Assembly: GCA_021817245.1 (NCBI GenBank)
Contig: JAKAVQ010000005.1
Coordinates: forward strand, 1 to 64,000
Direction: 5' to 3'
DNA length: 64,000 nucleotides
Origin: Thermoplasmata archaeon
GTDB lineage: Archaea > Thermoplasmatota > Thermoplasmata > Lutacidiplasmatales > UBA184
The translations under genes and the position numbers were made by a program. How positions within the stretch are numbered: the stretch's first letter is position 1; the number at the start of each line of letters is the position of its first letter. Below are positions 43,339 to 52,439 of the stretch, piece by piece. Under the pieces are notes generated by a model that ran no database searches, had not been told where the DNA came from, and worked only from the letters and a program-made list of their open reading frames with translations.

Positions 43339-45072
43339 TCAGCCGCCGGGGGAACGACGGTTCTGCTCGTCGAGCCACCGTTGGAGCGGAGCGAAGTATT
43401 CGAGCAGGCCCCCCGCCCCCATCCGACGCTCGCCGGTAATCGCCTCGAGCGCGTCCGGCCACTCGTGGCTCTGCCCCATCTCCATCATCCGCCGCAGACG
43501 CTGACCCGCTTCCCTCGACCCGTAGATCGAGGCGCGGTGAAGGGGGCCCGAAGCGCCGGCCGCACGGACGAGCGCGCGATGGAACTGGAACTGCAGGAGA
43601 TGCGCCAGGAAGTAGCGCATGTACGGAACGTTCGCCGGGACGTGGTACTTCGCGCCGGGGTCGAACTCCGTATCGTCCCGAGGGGCCGGAGGGACGATCC
43701 CCTGGTACCGTCGGCGCAGCTCCCACCAGCTCCGGTTGTACTCGGACGGCGGGACCCGGCCCGAGAAGACCTCCCAGCGCCAGCGGTCGACGACCAGACC
43801 GAACGGCAGGAAGGCGATCTTCTCGAGCGCGCGATGGAGCAGGAACCCGAGGTCGGAGGCCCCGGAGGGCGCGGCATCGGCCAGACCCACCTGACTGAGG
43901 TACTCCGGTGTGACTGACAGCGCGATCGTGTCCCCGACGGCCTCATGGAAGCCGTCGTGCGCGCTGTCGCGGAACAGGAACGGCTGACCGGCGTACGCCC
44001 GCTGGTAGTAGTTGTGGCCGAGCTCGTGGTGGACGGTGCGGAAGTCTTCGTCGGTCACCTCGATGCACATCTTGATCCGCAGGTCGCTCTCGAAGTCGAT
44101 GTCCCAGGCGCTCGCATGGCAGACGACCTCCCGGTCGCGCGGACGAAGGAACATCGAGCGCTCCCAGAACGTCTCAGGGAGCGGTTCGAGGCCGAGGGAG
44201 ACGAAGAACCTCTCCGCGGTCCGGACCATGTCGATCGGGCTCGTCTTGCGCGCCACGAGGACCTTCGTGAGATCGGCCCCCTCATCGCTCCCGTCGGGCG
44301 CGAGGATGGGGAAGAGGCCCTCCCAGGACTGCGCCCACATGTTGCCGAGCAGATGCGCGGGGATCGGCCCGTCCGGATCGACGACCGCCGGACCGTACAC
44401 TTCACCGAGCCGGCGCCGGACGTAGGTGTACAGCGAGGTGTAGAGTGGGCGGACCTCTTCCCACAGACGGTCGACCTCGAGGGCGAACCGGTCCGGTTCC
44501 ATGTCGTACTTCGAGCGCCACATCGCCCCAGTATCCTCGAAGCCGAGCTGTCGGGCCCCGCGGTTCGCGAGCTCGACGTACCGCTCGAACTCCGCTCGGA
44601 TCGGCCGACCGACCGCGTGCCAGCCGGTCCACGCATCCGCGAGGCGAGCCGGGTCGCGGCTCTCCTGAAGGATGTGCGAGAGCGCTTGGAGGTCGAGGGG
44701 CTCGGTCGCTCCACGCATCGTGTGACGCCCCTTTGCATACCGTCCCTGCATCGAAGTGACGAGTCGGGTGAGCTCCTCGGACTCCCCGGGATCGGACGGA
44801 GCGATGAGCGGGAGCATGAGGCGGAGGAGGCGCAGCTTGCGGCCCTCGTCCGGCGCGACGGTCCGGCCGGAGAACGGCAGCGACTCCTTCGCACTCTCCA
44901 CGGTCGCGGCGATGAGCCGGGAGTAGCTCCGGGCGGAGAGCGCCTCCGTGTCGGCGGTGAGGAACGTGGAGTAGACCCAGTCGGCGCGCTGTGCCTCGAT
45001 CGAAAGCTCGAGGAGCTGCCGCTCGGCACGGTCGAGGAATGTGCTGACCCCGGATGCGACACTGCCGGCCAT
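43339..45072 (-). CDS. M2 family (angiotensin-converting-enzyme-like) zinc metallopeptidase
   Basis: A 577-aa peptidyl-dipeptidase of MEROPS family M2. The zinc site is H349-E-L-G-H353 within HHELGHNYYQRAY, and the third ligand is Glu377 in the ACE-type sequence GFHEAVGDTIALSVTPEYL. Other ACE-like segments are AHLLGNMWAQSWEG and WRWEVFSGRVPPSEYNRSWWELRRRYQG. There is no signal peptide, so it is cytoplasmic. An ATTTAAG box at 45102-45108 lies 30 bases upstream of the ATG. It would release dipeptides from peptide C-termini for amino-acid recovery. Confidence 0.9.
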   Translation of the reverse strand: MAGSVASGVSTFLDRAERQLLELSIEAQRADWVYSTFLTADTEALSARSYSRLIAATVESAKESLPFSGRTVAPDEGRKLRLLRLMLPLIAPSDPGESEELTRLVTSMQGRYAKGRHTMRGATEPLDLQALSHILQESRDPARLADAWTGWHAVGRPIRAEFERYVELANRGARQLGFEDTGAMWRSKYDMEPDRFALEVDRLWEEVRPLYTSLYTYVRRRLGEVYGPAVVDPDGPIPAHLLGNMWAQSWEGLFPILAPDGSDEGADLTKVLVARKTSPIDMVRTAERFFVSLGLEPLPETFWERSMFLRPRDREVVCHASAWDIDFESDLRIKMCIEVTDEDFRTVHHELGHNYYQRAYAGQPFLFRDSAHDGFHEAVGDTIALSVTPEYLSQVGLADAAPSGASDLGFLLHRALEKIAFLPFGLVVDRWRWEVFSGRVPPSEYNRSWWELRRRYQGIVPPAPRDDTEFDPGAKYHVPANVPYMRYFLAHLLQFQFHRALVRAAGASGPLHRASIYGSREAGQRLRRMMEMGQSHEWPDALEAITGERRMGAGGLLEYFAPLQRWLDEQNRRSPGG

Positions 45073-45101
45073 GGAAACCGACCAGCGACCCCCCCGACGC
45101 A

Positions 45102-45108
45102 CTTAAAT
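45102..45108 (-). promoter_or_regulatory. ATTTAAG promoter of the M2 peptidase gene
   Basis: ATTTAAG on the minus strand, about 30 bases upstream of the ATG at 45072. One of the best TATA-box matches in the window. Confidence 0.6.
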
Positions 45109-45249
45109 CGTGGGCACCGGGGCCGTCGGCGCGCGGTCGGACCGCGCCCGGCCCCGCGGCACTCTCGAGCCGGTCCCTTGGGACCCCTCTGCTTCCAGTC
45201 GAAGTCGCGGGTTTATGTACGACATCCGTCTGACAAGCGCCGAGGGACG

Positions 45250-45399
45250 ATGTCGGACGTAGCGGAACTCGCGTCGATCCTCGCCGCCCTACCGGTCGGG
45301 GCCCGTGAGACCGGGACCCCCGAGCTTTCGCTCGCAATGATTCCGTGCCTCGGGGCGCCGTTCTCCGTCCGGCGCTATCCCTTCTCCGAGGAGCTGTGA
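45250..45399 (+). CDS. 49-aa micro-protein with its own promoter
   Basis: A very short gene that would be missed by many callers. The product starts MSDVAELASILAALPVGA and ends RRYPFSEEL. GTTTATGTA at 45211-45219 is a good TATA box 31-39 bases upstream of the ATG, giving a leader of about 5-10 bases. Its stop overlaps the GTG of the next small gene (45396-45399), so translation is coupled. No homolog recognised; it might be a regulatory peptide or part of a two-protein complex. Confidence 0.55.
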   Translation: MSDVAELASILAALPVGARETGTPELSLAMIPCLGAPFSVRRYPFSEEL

Positions 45400-45623
45400 G
45401 CCGGTCTCCTCGCAAGCGGTCGACCTCCCCTGCCAACCTCATTCCGGTCCCTCCACCCCCGCCGCCGCGCCCCGTGCTGGGACAGGGAACCCCCCGAGGG
45501 TACGGGATCCGGCCCAAGCTCTCGCTCGAAGCGGCCGCCGCCTTCGCGACGTACATCGACTCTGCTCGGGCCCGGGCCGCCATGGAAGGGCGGACGCTCG
45601 TCTACACTGTGCGTTGGAGCTGA
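45396..45623 (+). CDS. 75-aa small protein coupled to 49-aa gene
   Basis: A small protein begun by GTG within the GTGA overlap with the preceding micro-gene. The N-terminal half is basic with a run of prolines (IPVPPPPPPRPVLGQG); the C-terminal half GIRPKLSLEAAAAFATYIDS and the end AAMEGRTLVYTVRWS look structured. The coupling supports expression. No known family recognised. The Pro-run may be a protein-binding tail. Confidence 0.5.
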   Translation: MSRSPRKRSTSPANLIPVPPPPPPRPVLGQGTPRGYGIRPKLSLEAAAAFATYIDSARARAAMEGRTLVYTVRWS

Positions 45624-45656
45624 AACCGGGCTCGCCCTACCCGGTCCCACCGCCGC

Positions 45657-46184
45657 TCAACCCTCTTCGTCCGCCGGCTCCACGGGACGTTCGGGCCGGT
45701 GCCGCCCGGCGGTATGGCCGGCGCTCTCGAGCGCCTCCTTCGAGAGCGCGTCGGCCCTCTCGTTCTCCTCCCGCGGCACCCACCGAAACTCGACCTGCCG
45801 GAATCGGCTGGCGAGCTTCGCGAGGTGCTCGTGATAGGCCTTGAGGTGGGGCGCCCTCACTTCGTACGACCCCTGCATCTGGCGGATCACCAACTGGCTG
45901 TCCCCGACCGCGACGACGTCGCCCCGGAACCCCTTCTCCGAGAGCCACTCGAGGGCTCGGATCGCGCCGACGTACTCGGCGACGTTGTTCGTCGCGTGCG
46001 GGGAGTAGGGCCGGACCGCAAGCCCGCACTCCTCATGGTAGAGGCCGGCACCGACGACGACATACCCCCAGGTGGCGACCCCCCCTCCCCGGGGAGGCTC
46101 GCAGGCTCCATCGAAGTGCACCTCGACCCGCCCCGGGTCGATTGCCGCGACCCCCCGGGGGAGCACCACGTCGTCCGGGGCCAT
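45657..46184 (-). CDS. rnhA: ribonuclease HI
   Basis: A 175-aa RNase HI-like protein that cuts the RNA strand of RNA:DNA hybrids. The carboxylates are in order: VHFDGACEPP (Asp), NNVAEYVGAIRAL (Glu), VAVGDSQLVIRQM (Asp) and ERADALSKEAL (Asp). The C-terminal ~20 residues are a disordered tail. Short archaeal type I enzymes of this kind lack the hybrid-binding domain. It begins 3 bases after the stop of the membrane/zinc-finger gene and is cotranscribed with it. Confidence 0.9.
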   Translation of the reverse strand: MAPDDVVLPRGVAAIDPGRVEVHFDGACEPPRGGGVATWGYVVVGAGLYHEECGLAVRPYSPHATNNVAEYVGAIRALEWLSEKGFRGDVVAVGDSQLVIRQMQGSYEVRAPHLKAYHEHLAKLASRFRQVEFRWVPREENERADALSKEALESAGHTAGRHRPERPVEPADEEG

Positions 46185-46187
46185 CCT

Positions 46188-46691
46188 CTAGGCCCGCCAC
46201 GCCATCCCGACGACGAACGGTCGGGCGAGCCGGGGGCAGTTGCAGAACGCCTCGACCCGGTGGCAGCCGGGGCAGTCGGCCGCGTCGACCGCGGAGTCGA
46301 GCGGGCGACCACAGCCGCGGCAGTCGCGCGGACGCGCGCACCGAGGACAGAAGGCGAGATCGAACGTGATGACGGTTCGACAGTAGCGGCAGTCGACCGG
46401 CGCGTGCGGGTTGTACCCCAACGCCGGGCGGGATGCCGGGACGGGCCGGGCGGAGCCGGACCCGGGCCGCCGTTCGTCCGGGTTACCGAACGTCCCGCCC
46501 ACGGTCGTCCGCTCGGGGTTCGGTTGGACTCCTCCGATCAGCACCACGAGCAGCCCGATGGGAGAGAGAAAGATCCCCGACTCCTGGAAGAGGTCGAACT
46601 GCTCCGTCCCCGTGAGCACGATCGGGGCGGCGACCAGGGAGAATCCGGCGAGGATCACCGCCACTCCCACCAGGGCGATCGAACGGTTCAT
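46188..46691 (-). CDS. membrane protein with zinc-ribbon-rich C-terminus
   Basis: A 167-aa protein with two N-terminal hydrophobic helices ([22 protein letters not shown] and [17 protein letters not shown]) and a cytoplasmic tail with several CxxC pairs: CRYC, CPRC, CRGCG, CPGC and a later CNC. Several zinc ribbons are likely. It is upstream of rnhA with a 3-base gap. ATG 46691 was chosen; the frame is open further upstream but an in-frame ATG at 46751 leads into low-complexity sequence. Function unknown. Confidence 0.65.
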   Translation of the reverse strand: MNRSIALVGVAVILAGFSLVAAPIVLTGTEQFDLFQESGIFLSPIGLLVVLIGGVQPNPERTTVGGTFGNPDERRPGSGSARPVPASRPALGYNPHAPVDCRYCRTVITFDLAFCPRCARPRDCRGCGRPLDSAVDAADCPGCHRVEAFCNCPRLARPFVVGMAWRA

Positions 46692-46781
46692 CGAGCGGTA
46701 TCGGTCGTCCGGCCGTCCTCCGCGCGTGAATTTAGCCTCGCCCTCCTTCATAAAGCGGTCGGCGCCGACTCGGGCGCCCTC

Positions 46782-46787
46782 TTTTAG
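46782..46787 (+). promoter_or_regulatory. TTTTAG promoter of the cyclophilin gene
   Basis: TTTTAG, 23-28 bases upstream of the ATG at 46810. Consistent with leaderless initiation. Confidence 0.5.
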
Positions 46788-46809
46788 TCTCAGGCACCGT
46801 CCGCCGGTC

Positions 46810-47283
46810 ATGTCGACGAACCCGAACATCACCCTCCGCACCACCCTCGGCGACGTCCGCGTCGAGCTCTACCGGGACCGGGCCCCGAAGACCGCCGAGA
46901 ACTTCCTTGCGCTCGCGCGAAAGGGGTTCTTCACGGGGCTCACGTTCCATCGGGTCATTCCCGGCTTCATGATCCAGGGCGGATGCCCGAAGGGCGACGG
47001 CACGGGGGGCCCCGGCTACACCATCCCCGACGAGTTCCACCCCACGCTCCGGCACGACGGCCCCGGGGTCCTCTCCATGGCGAACGCCGGGCCGAACACG
47101 GGCGGCAGCCAGTTCTTCATCACGCTCGCCGCCACCCCGTGGCTGGACCAGAAGCACGCGGTCTTCGGAAAGGTCCGGTCCGGTCAGGAGATCGTCGAGA
47201 AGATCGCGGCGGTCCCCCGGGACTCGACCGACCGACCCCGCTCGCCGGTACGCATCGTCGAGGTCGTCGTCGCGGGCGCCTGA
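46810..47283 (+). CDS. cyclophilin-type peptidyl-prolyl isomerase
   Basis: A 157-aa cyclophilin that catalyses cis-trans isomerisation of proline peptide bonds. The active-site pattern is complete: [41 protein letters not shown] and [12 protein letters not shown] (the usual Trp/His loop). It has no signal peptide and matches compact cytosolic cyclophilins. Single-gene transcription unit, promoter at 46782. Confidence 0.95.
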   Translation: MSTNPNITLRTTLGDVRVELYRDRAPKTAENFLALARKGFFTGLTFHRVIPGFMIQGGCPKGDGTGGPGYTIPDEFHPTLRHDGPGVLSMANAGPNTGGSQFFITLAATPWLDQKHAVFGKVRSGQEIVEKIAAVPRDSTDRPRSPVRIVEVVVAGA

Positions 47284-47292
47284 GCCCGCTCC

Positions 47293-47784
47293 TTAGGGCG
47301 GGTACTCGAACGGCAGGCGTTCGCCCGGGGCGCGGAGGTCCTCGATCGCGGTGACCAGTCCGGCTCCGAGTGCGAGGACCGGCACAAGGAGGACCAGGTC
47401 GAACAGTCCCGCGTAGCCCACGACAAGGGAGCCCGTGGTGCCGGGAACGGCGACCCGCAACGTGCCCTGGAACCCGATCGCGAAGAGATAGCCGATCGCG
47501 GCGGCCGAGGTGGCCACCGATACTGGGCCGTACGCGCGGGTCGGTCGCAGGATGGAGCCGGCCGTGGAGAGCCCGCTCACCAGGACGCCTCCCAGGAGGA
47601 GCGTAGGGGCCGTGACCGGGAGGGTGACGCCGCGGTCCGCGAGGTACGCGAGGACCACGACCGGCAGGCCGACCAGCACGATGAGGAGAGCGACGAACCG
47701 TGCGGCACCGGCGAGGATCCGGATCCCGAGGGACGGTACGCGATAGGTCGCGGCTTCGATCGCCCGGGAGGACGGTACGTTCAC
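47293..47784 (-). CDS. four-helix membrane protein, partner of upstream secreted protein
   Basis: A 163-aa membrane protein with four helices (LAGAARFVALLIVLVGLPVVVLAYL, LPVTAPTLLLGGVLVSGLS, VATSAAAIGYLFAIGFQG, LVVGYAGLFDLVLLVPVLALGAGL). It begins at GTG 47784 in a GTGA overlap with the stop of the upstream gene. The two probably form one envelope complex. No family recognised. Confidence 0.7.
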   Translation of the reverse strand: MNVPSSRAIEAATYRVPSLGIRILAGAARFVALLIVLVGLPVVVLAYLADRGVTLPVTAPTLLLGGVLVSGLSTAGSILRPTRAYGPVSVATSAAAIGYLFAIGFQGTLRVAVPGTTGSLVVGYAGLFDLVLLVPVLALGAGLVTAIEDLRAPGERLPFEYPP

Positions 47785-48620
47785 GGGATCGCCTCCGGAG
47801 GAAGGGGGATCGATGCGAGGGGCCCCACGTAGGTCGCCACGATCGTACCCCCCTGCAGCGAGCAGCCGGCCGCGATGGCCACGGTCTGCGTCTGGGAGTA
47901 CGACGCGTCCGGGGTCACTCCGGGGGCCGACCCGAACGAGAACGTTGCGCCGCCGCAGCTCGCTCCCGTGGAGGAGAGCACGAGCACGTCGAGCGCTCCC
48001 GGCTCGGGATCCGGGGCGTGGTTGGAGAAGTCGATCGTGACCGGCACGGCGACGCTTCCGTTGACGGAGGCGGGAGCGCCCAGGGTGGCCGAGAAGCCGG
48101 AGAACGGCGCCCCCCAGGAGCGGTTCTGCTCGAAGTGCACCGAGATCGGGAAGAGATAGGCATACGTCGCGTTCCCCCACAGTTCCACGTGGAGGGTCTG
48201 GTCCCGCACGAGCAGAGAGGCCGCGGGACCGCTCGCCGAGATCGGGAGGTAGAGCTCGAGGGGCAGGGCCGTCGTCGCCCCCGGCGCGAGGTCGAACGGC
48301 GCCGAGCGCGCATCGCCGAGCGGACCGCCGGAGGCGTTCAGGACGTGGAACTCGAACGAGAGTCCGTTCATCGGGTAGAACCCCGGATTGCTCAGCACGA
48401 GGGATCCCGAGACCGACACCGTGTCGTTCGCGGCGAAGCCGGCGGTATATCCTCCGGTCTGGGGACTCGATCGTGCGAGCTCGGCCCCCGAGTAGACGAC
48501 GGAAGCGACGAAAACGAGGGCCACGACCAGCACGACGGTCGACAGGCGGCGAAAGAGACGCGCCGTCCGATAGAGCCGCGGAGGGGGCCGGTCTACCCTG
48601 ATCGATCCGAACGACGCCAT
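47781..48620 (-). CDS. membrane-anchored extracytoplasmic beta-rich protein
   Basis: A 279-aa protein with one N-terminal membrane helix (LSTVVLVVALVFVASVVYSGA) and a large outside domain rich in Ser/Gly and beta strands. Pieces such as VSVSGSLVLSNPGFYPMNGLS and GSVAVPVTIDFSNHAPDPEPG resemble Ig-like or LEA-type beta sandwiches. Several N-x-S/T sequons are present. The start at ATG 48620 precedes the membrane helix directly. Coupled to the four-helix membrane gene. Confidence 0.65.
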   Translation of the reverse strand: MASFGSIRVDRPPPRLYRTARLFRRLSTVVLVVALVFVASVVYSGAELARSSPQTGGYTAGFAANDTVSVSGSLVLSNPGFYPMNGLSFEFHVLNASGGPLGDARSAPFDLAPGATTALPLELYLPISASGPAASLLVRDQTLHVELWGNATYAYLFPISVHFEQNRSWGAPFSGFSATLGAPASVNGSVAVPVTIDFSNHAPDPEPGALDVLVLSSTGASCGGATFSFGSAPGVTPDASYSQTQTVAIAAGCSLQGGTIVATYVGPLASIPLPPEAIP

Positions 48621-48880
48621 CCTCGACCCCCGAGTATCTTGGCGCCGCGCTGCTTGAAAACCTGTCGTTGAACGCTCCGGGAAGGCCCGACGACCCCCCG
48701 GTCCGGAGTTCCGAGGGGGCGGAGGAGGGGAAGAGGCCTCGACCCCCGCCCCGATCTCGGGCGCTCGCGGAGCGGCTTCGGGACCGAGGGGGCGGGCGCC
48801 ACCCACGACGTCCGGCAGCGGCGTTCTCGGTCGGCGACGTGAGAACCAGCGCTTCGGAAGGAGCGCTCGGTCGAACGAGA

Positions 48881-50008
48881 CTAGTGGAGAGGACGCGCCA
48901 CGGACCCGGGGCGAGAGCGCCCCCCGGGAACCTCCTCACCGAGCAGCGAAGCGACAAAGGACACGGACCCCTCCTTCGGCAGCGCCTTGGACCCGCTCCC
49001 GGTGATCGGGAGAAGCCCGCTGGCACCGGTGAGGGCGACCAGCTCCGGCTCGACACCACGATTGATCGTCACCTCGTTCACAATCACCAACATCTCGAGG
49101 CCCATGGCGAGGTTGCAGAGGACGCGCTGGGTTGAGGCGGCGACCTCAGGGTCCGACGCGCGCCGGGCCAGCCGCGGTCCGAGAGAGGCATCCTTGTGCA
49201 AGGCATCCACGATCCGGTTCAGCGTCGCGTTCGCCGACGCCACGGAAAGGGAGTCGAACGCCGCCATCGTCTCGGCCAGCCGGACCCTCAGCCGCTCGAC
49301 CCGGAGGTCGAGCTCGGCGGTCACTCCCGCCGGAAGCCGTTGCAGGGCTCGCCCGTGGGCCCGAAGTTCGACCGCCGCAGCGTGGACCAGGTCGCCCGTC
49401 ACCTCGAGGACCTTGGCGACCAGACGGTCGCCGATCTGCAGTTGGTGGCTCGGTACGTCGATGTCCCGGGCGATTCGGGGATCGTCCGACGAGAGGAAGA
49501 GCTGGCGGGCCATGAGGAGGTACAGCTGGTCCACCTCTTCCTCGAGCTCCTCGGCGGTCTCGAGCTCGGACGCGTCTCCGTGCACGAGGACGGACCGGCA
49601 AGCGCGGAGTTCTCCGTCGAGGAGCTCCACGACCCGGTGGAGGAGTCGGGGGAGCTCGTGCTTTCCGGGGTCGATGAAGTTCTGGACCTCTACTCCCTCG
49701 GTACGGTCCTCGACCACGCTGGTGCCCAGTAGGCGTTGTGCGGTACGATGGGTCCGGGAACGCTGCGCGGGGGTGAGACCTCCCCGGGCCACGACCAGTA
49801 CTCGGTCCTGCCCGGTAATGTAGCTTCCCACCAGGAGACGGCCGAGCAAGGTGGCGGAGATCCTCGTCGCGTCGATGCGTAGGATCTTCTGGGGCCTCCC
49901 GTTCGACCGGCCGGGCTCGAGCCGCCCGGTCCCGAGTTCGTGAGGCAGCCCCCCGCGGGTTGCGGGAAAAGGCGGGTCGGATGCTGGACGGATCTTTGCA
50001 GCGCCCAT
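48881..50008 (-). CDS. PhoU-like protein lacking the AbrB domain
   Basis: A 375-aa paralog of the protein at 51092-52213. From about residue 41 (ILRIDATRISATLLGRLLVG) it aligns with that protein through the helical PhoU-like region (VVELLDGELRACRSVLVHGD, DIDVPSHQLQIGDRLVAKVLEVTGDL and the AMGLEMLVIVNEVTINRGVEPE ending). The first ~40 residues are unrelated to the paralog's AbrB DNA-binding segment, which is missing in all frames upstream. It may bind metals, phosphate-system partners or its paralog. A membrane protein gene starts just upstream. Confidence 0.7.
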   Translation of the reverse strand: MGAAKIRPASDPPFPATRGGLPHELGTGRLEPGRSNGRPQKILRIDATRISATLLGRLLVGSYITGQDRVLVVARGGLTPAQRSRTHRTAQRLLGTSVVEDRTEGVEVQNFIDPGKHELPRLLHRVVELLDGELRACRSVLVHGDASELETAEELEEEVDQLYLLMARQLFLSSDDPRIARDIDVPSHQLQIGDRLVAKVLEVTGDLVHAAAVELRAHGRALQRLPAGVTAELDLRVERLRVRLAETMAAFDSLSVASANATLNRIVDALHKDASLGPRLARRASDPEVAASTQRVLCNLAMGLEMLVIVNEVTINRGVEPELVALTGASGLLPITGSGSKALPKEGSVSFVASLLGEEVPGGRSRPGSVARPLH

Positions 50009-50044
50009 CTCCGACCCGCGGCAGTCGATGCGTTCTCGTTCGGT

Positions 50045-50800
50045 CTACGGCGGGGAGGCGAGGTGGGCGGGCAGCGTGCTGTCGAGGTAGAGCAGCGCGG
50101 CGATGCCCGCAAGGGCGACCATGACCACGAACGCGATCACGGTAGCGTTGATGTAGACCGGGAGACGGAACGGGGACGCTCCGCTCTCCTCCGAAGCGCT
50201 CACGGAGTCTGCGGGGACGATCGGCTGCACCGCCCGGGTCGCGCCCAGCAGGGAGGGGCGGCGCCGAGGAGCCGCGACGCCGGCCGCGGCCGGGGCCGTC
50301 GTCGAGCTCGGCGCGGTGGTGTAGTGGTCGACGACCAGGGTCGCCGGGAACGCCAGGATGCCCGTAAGTCCGAACGCTCCGTAGAGGAGGAAGGTCTCGA
50401 GCGGGTCCTTGGTCAGTCCGAGATGGTAGCCCGACCAGCCGTAGGCGATCGTCATCCCGCCCGCGATGAACGCGAACAGGCCCGCGAACTGCAGCTTCAG
50501 CGACGCGGCCATCGAGACCGCGAGGATGAGCAGCGTGGCGCCGAACAGAAGGTAGATGTCCGTGAAGAAGATATTGTAGGCCCCGGGAAGCGGCCAAGTG
50601 GTCTCAGCCCAGAGCGCCAAGGCGGTGGCGATGAAACCGACGCTCCCGAGGGGGATGGCTCCGGCTTTTAGGACCCCCTTCGCGGAGGCCGTGTCGCTCC
50701 GGCGGATCGACAGGAACGTAACGATCCCCACGTATCCCACCAGAACCGCGGCGACCAGCAGGAGAGCTTCTTGAAGGGCCAGGAAGTCGATGAACGCCAT
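50045..50800 (-). CDS. DUF981-like membrane protein
   Basis: A 251-aa membrane protein with six or seven helices, starting MAFIDFLALQEALLLVAAV. The central part (YNIFFTDIYLLFGATLLILA, LQFAGLFAFIAGGMTIAYGWSGYHLGLT) resembles the archaeal/actinobacterial DUF981 family; I am recalling this pattern, not searching. A ~50-residue linker precedes a final helix (NATVIAFVVMVALAGIAALLYL). It lies between two PhoU-like genes. Confidence 0.6.
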   Translation of the reverse strand: MAFIDFLALQEALLLVAAVLVGYVGIVTFLSIRRSDTASAKGVLKAGAIPLGSVGFIATALALWAETTWPLPGAYNIFFTDIYLLFGATLLILAVSMAASLKLQFAGLFAFIAGGMTIAYGWSGYHLGLTKDPLETFLLYGAFGLTGILAFPATLVVDHYTTAPSSTTAPAAAGVAAPRRRPSLLGATRAVQPIVPADSVSASEESGASPFRLPVYINATVIAFVVMVALAGIAALLYLDSTLPAHLASPP

Positions 50801-51062
50801 GGTCCCCTCACTCCTTCGGAGCCTTGCGGCTCGTCGCGGGCGCGACCGAGCTGTCGTTCTCCATCCGACGGGGCCAGCTCGGCACCCTCGCCTTTCGGCG
50901 CCAATTCGCTCGGTCGAACACTCGGTGTCCTTGTCCTAGTCGCATAGGCTGCCTCTGGCCAGGGAATCGGCATCGAAACTCATCCCCCTGCGCTCCCGGC
51001 CGTAAGGAGAGTAAGGAGAATGTACCGCTCTCCGAGGAGATTCGTCGGCGCCTGACGGGACC

Positions 51063-51068
51063 ATTAAT
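51063..51068 (+). promoter_or_regulatory. ATTAAT promoter of the AbrB-PhoU gene
   Basis: ATTAAT, 24-29 bases upstream of the ATG at 51092, fits a leaderless start. Confidence 0.5.
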
Positions 51069-51091
51069 GAGCCGAGGACGTTGGGGGAACG

Positions 51092-52213
51092 ATGCCGCGG
51101 GCGCGGAAAGAGTCCGAAGGGGCCCCCGCACCGCCCGGTTTCACCCGTCGGGTCCAGCGGACCGGTTCCTCCTCGCTGTCGATCACCCTTCCGAAGGCGT
51201 GGACCGACTCCATGAACCTGCAGACCGGAGACACGCTCCGGTTCCGTGATCTCGGCGAGGGGCGGCTCGAGGTCAGTCCGGTTCGGTCCGAGGTCCCGTC
51301 CGATCGTCGGCAGAAGCTCCTCCGCATCGATGCGACGGGCGCGCCCCCGAAGCTCCTGGCACGGCTCCTCGTGGGGGCGTACATCACCGGCCAAGACCAA
51401 ATCGTCGTGACGGCCCGCACGGGCCTGACGAACGAGCAGCGTCAGGAGGTGCGACGGACGGTCGGCCACGTTCTCGGCATGACGGTGGTCGAGGAATCCG
51501 GTTCGGTCGAGGTGCAGAACTTCGTCGACCCCGGCAAGTACCAGTTCCAGCGACTCATGAGCCAGGTCGTCCGGATCCTTCGGACCGAGATCGAGATCTG
51601 CCGGGCCGTGCTGAAGGGGGCCGGGCGGGCAGCGCTCCAGCCTCTCGGAGCGATGGAGGACGAGATCGACCGGTTCTACCTCTTGATGGTCCGCCAGCTC
51701 CTGCTCTCCTCGGACGATTTCCAGATCGCTCGCGACATCGGCGTCGAGAGCCATCACTACCAGATCGGCTACCGGCTGGTCGCGAAGGTGCTGGAGGTGA
51801 CGGGGGACCTCACCTCCGGGGTCGCGCGAGAGCTCGGGGAGAATCTCGTGGGCCTTCGGCGGCTTCCGAAGAACGCCATCGCGGAGCTCGACGGACTCCT
51901 CGAGCGGACGGACTCGCTCCTCGAGCGGACGATGGAAGCGTTCGGCAACCTCTCCGTGGTCGATGCGAACGCGATCCTCAACGATCTCGAGCAGGAGATT
52001 GCGGCCAGCTCCTCGCTCGGCGATGCCTTGGCACGGCGTACGGCGGACCGGCGGGTCGCGGTTGCGGCCCAGCGCGTCCTATCGAACCTCTGGATGACCC
52101 TCGAAATGCTCGTGATCGTTAACGAAGTGACGATCAACCGGAGCGTCGAGCCCGAGACGGTCGCGCGCACCGACCGGACGGTCTCCATGAACTCGCGCGA
52201 GACTCGGGGCTGA
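51092..52213 (+). CDS. AbrB-domain PhoU-like protein
   Basis: A 373-aa archaeal PhoU-like protein. Residues ~19-62 form an AbrB/SpoVT DNA-binding domain (RRVQRTGSSSLSITLPKAW, then GDTLRFRDLGEGRLEVSP), followed by helical PhoU-type repeats: VRILRTEIEICRAVLKGAGR, then DIGVESHHYQIGYRLVAKVL and a conserved VNEVTINRSVEPE end. Such proteins may regulate phosphate genes or metal uptake. No pst genes are nearby. Its paralog at 48881-50008 lacks the AbrB part. Confidence 0.85.
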   Translation: MPRARKESEGAPAPPGFTRRVQRTGSSSLSITLPKAWTDSMNLQTGDTLRFRDLGEGRLEVSPVRSEVPSDRRQKLLRIDATGAPPKLLARLLVGAYITGQDQIVVTARTGLTNEQRQEVRRTVGHVLGMTVVEESGSVEVQNFVDPGKYQFQRLMSQVVRILRTEIEICRAVLKGAGRAALQPLGAMEDEIDRFYLLMVRQLLLSSDDFQIARDIGVESHHYQIGYRLVAKVLEVTGDLTSGVARELGENLVGLRRLPKNAIAELDGLLERTDSLLERTMEAFGNLSVVDANAILNDLEQEIAASSSLGDALARRTADRRVAVAAQRVLSNLWMTLEMLVIVNEVTINRSVEPETVARTDRTVSMNSRETRG

Positions 52214-52439
52214 CCCCCCCCGAAGCGGCTCGTGAGTTCGCGACCGAACTCTCGGCGACGGAGGACTCGCCGGAGCCCTCTGCCGAACGAAAACGACGCG
52301 TGCGTCCCCGATCTCTCGGCCCCGGCCCGGAATGCCCTCGCTCGGAACCTGACTTCGGGCGGTCCGCAGCTCGCGCACATTAACCCAGGATGGGGCGCGC
52401 GGACCGGCGAGAGCGGTCACGGGCTGCTCGCCGGCCCCT

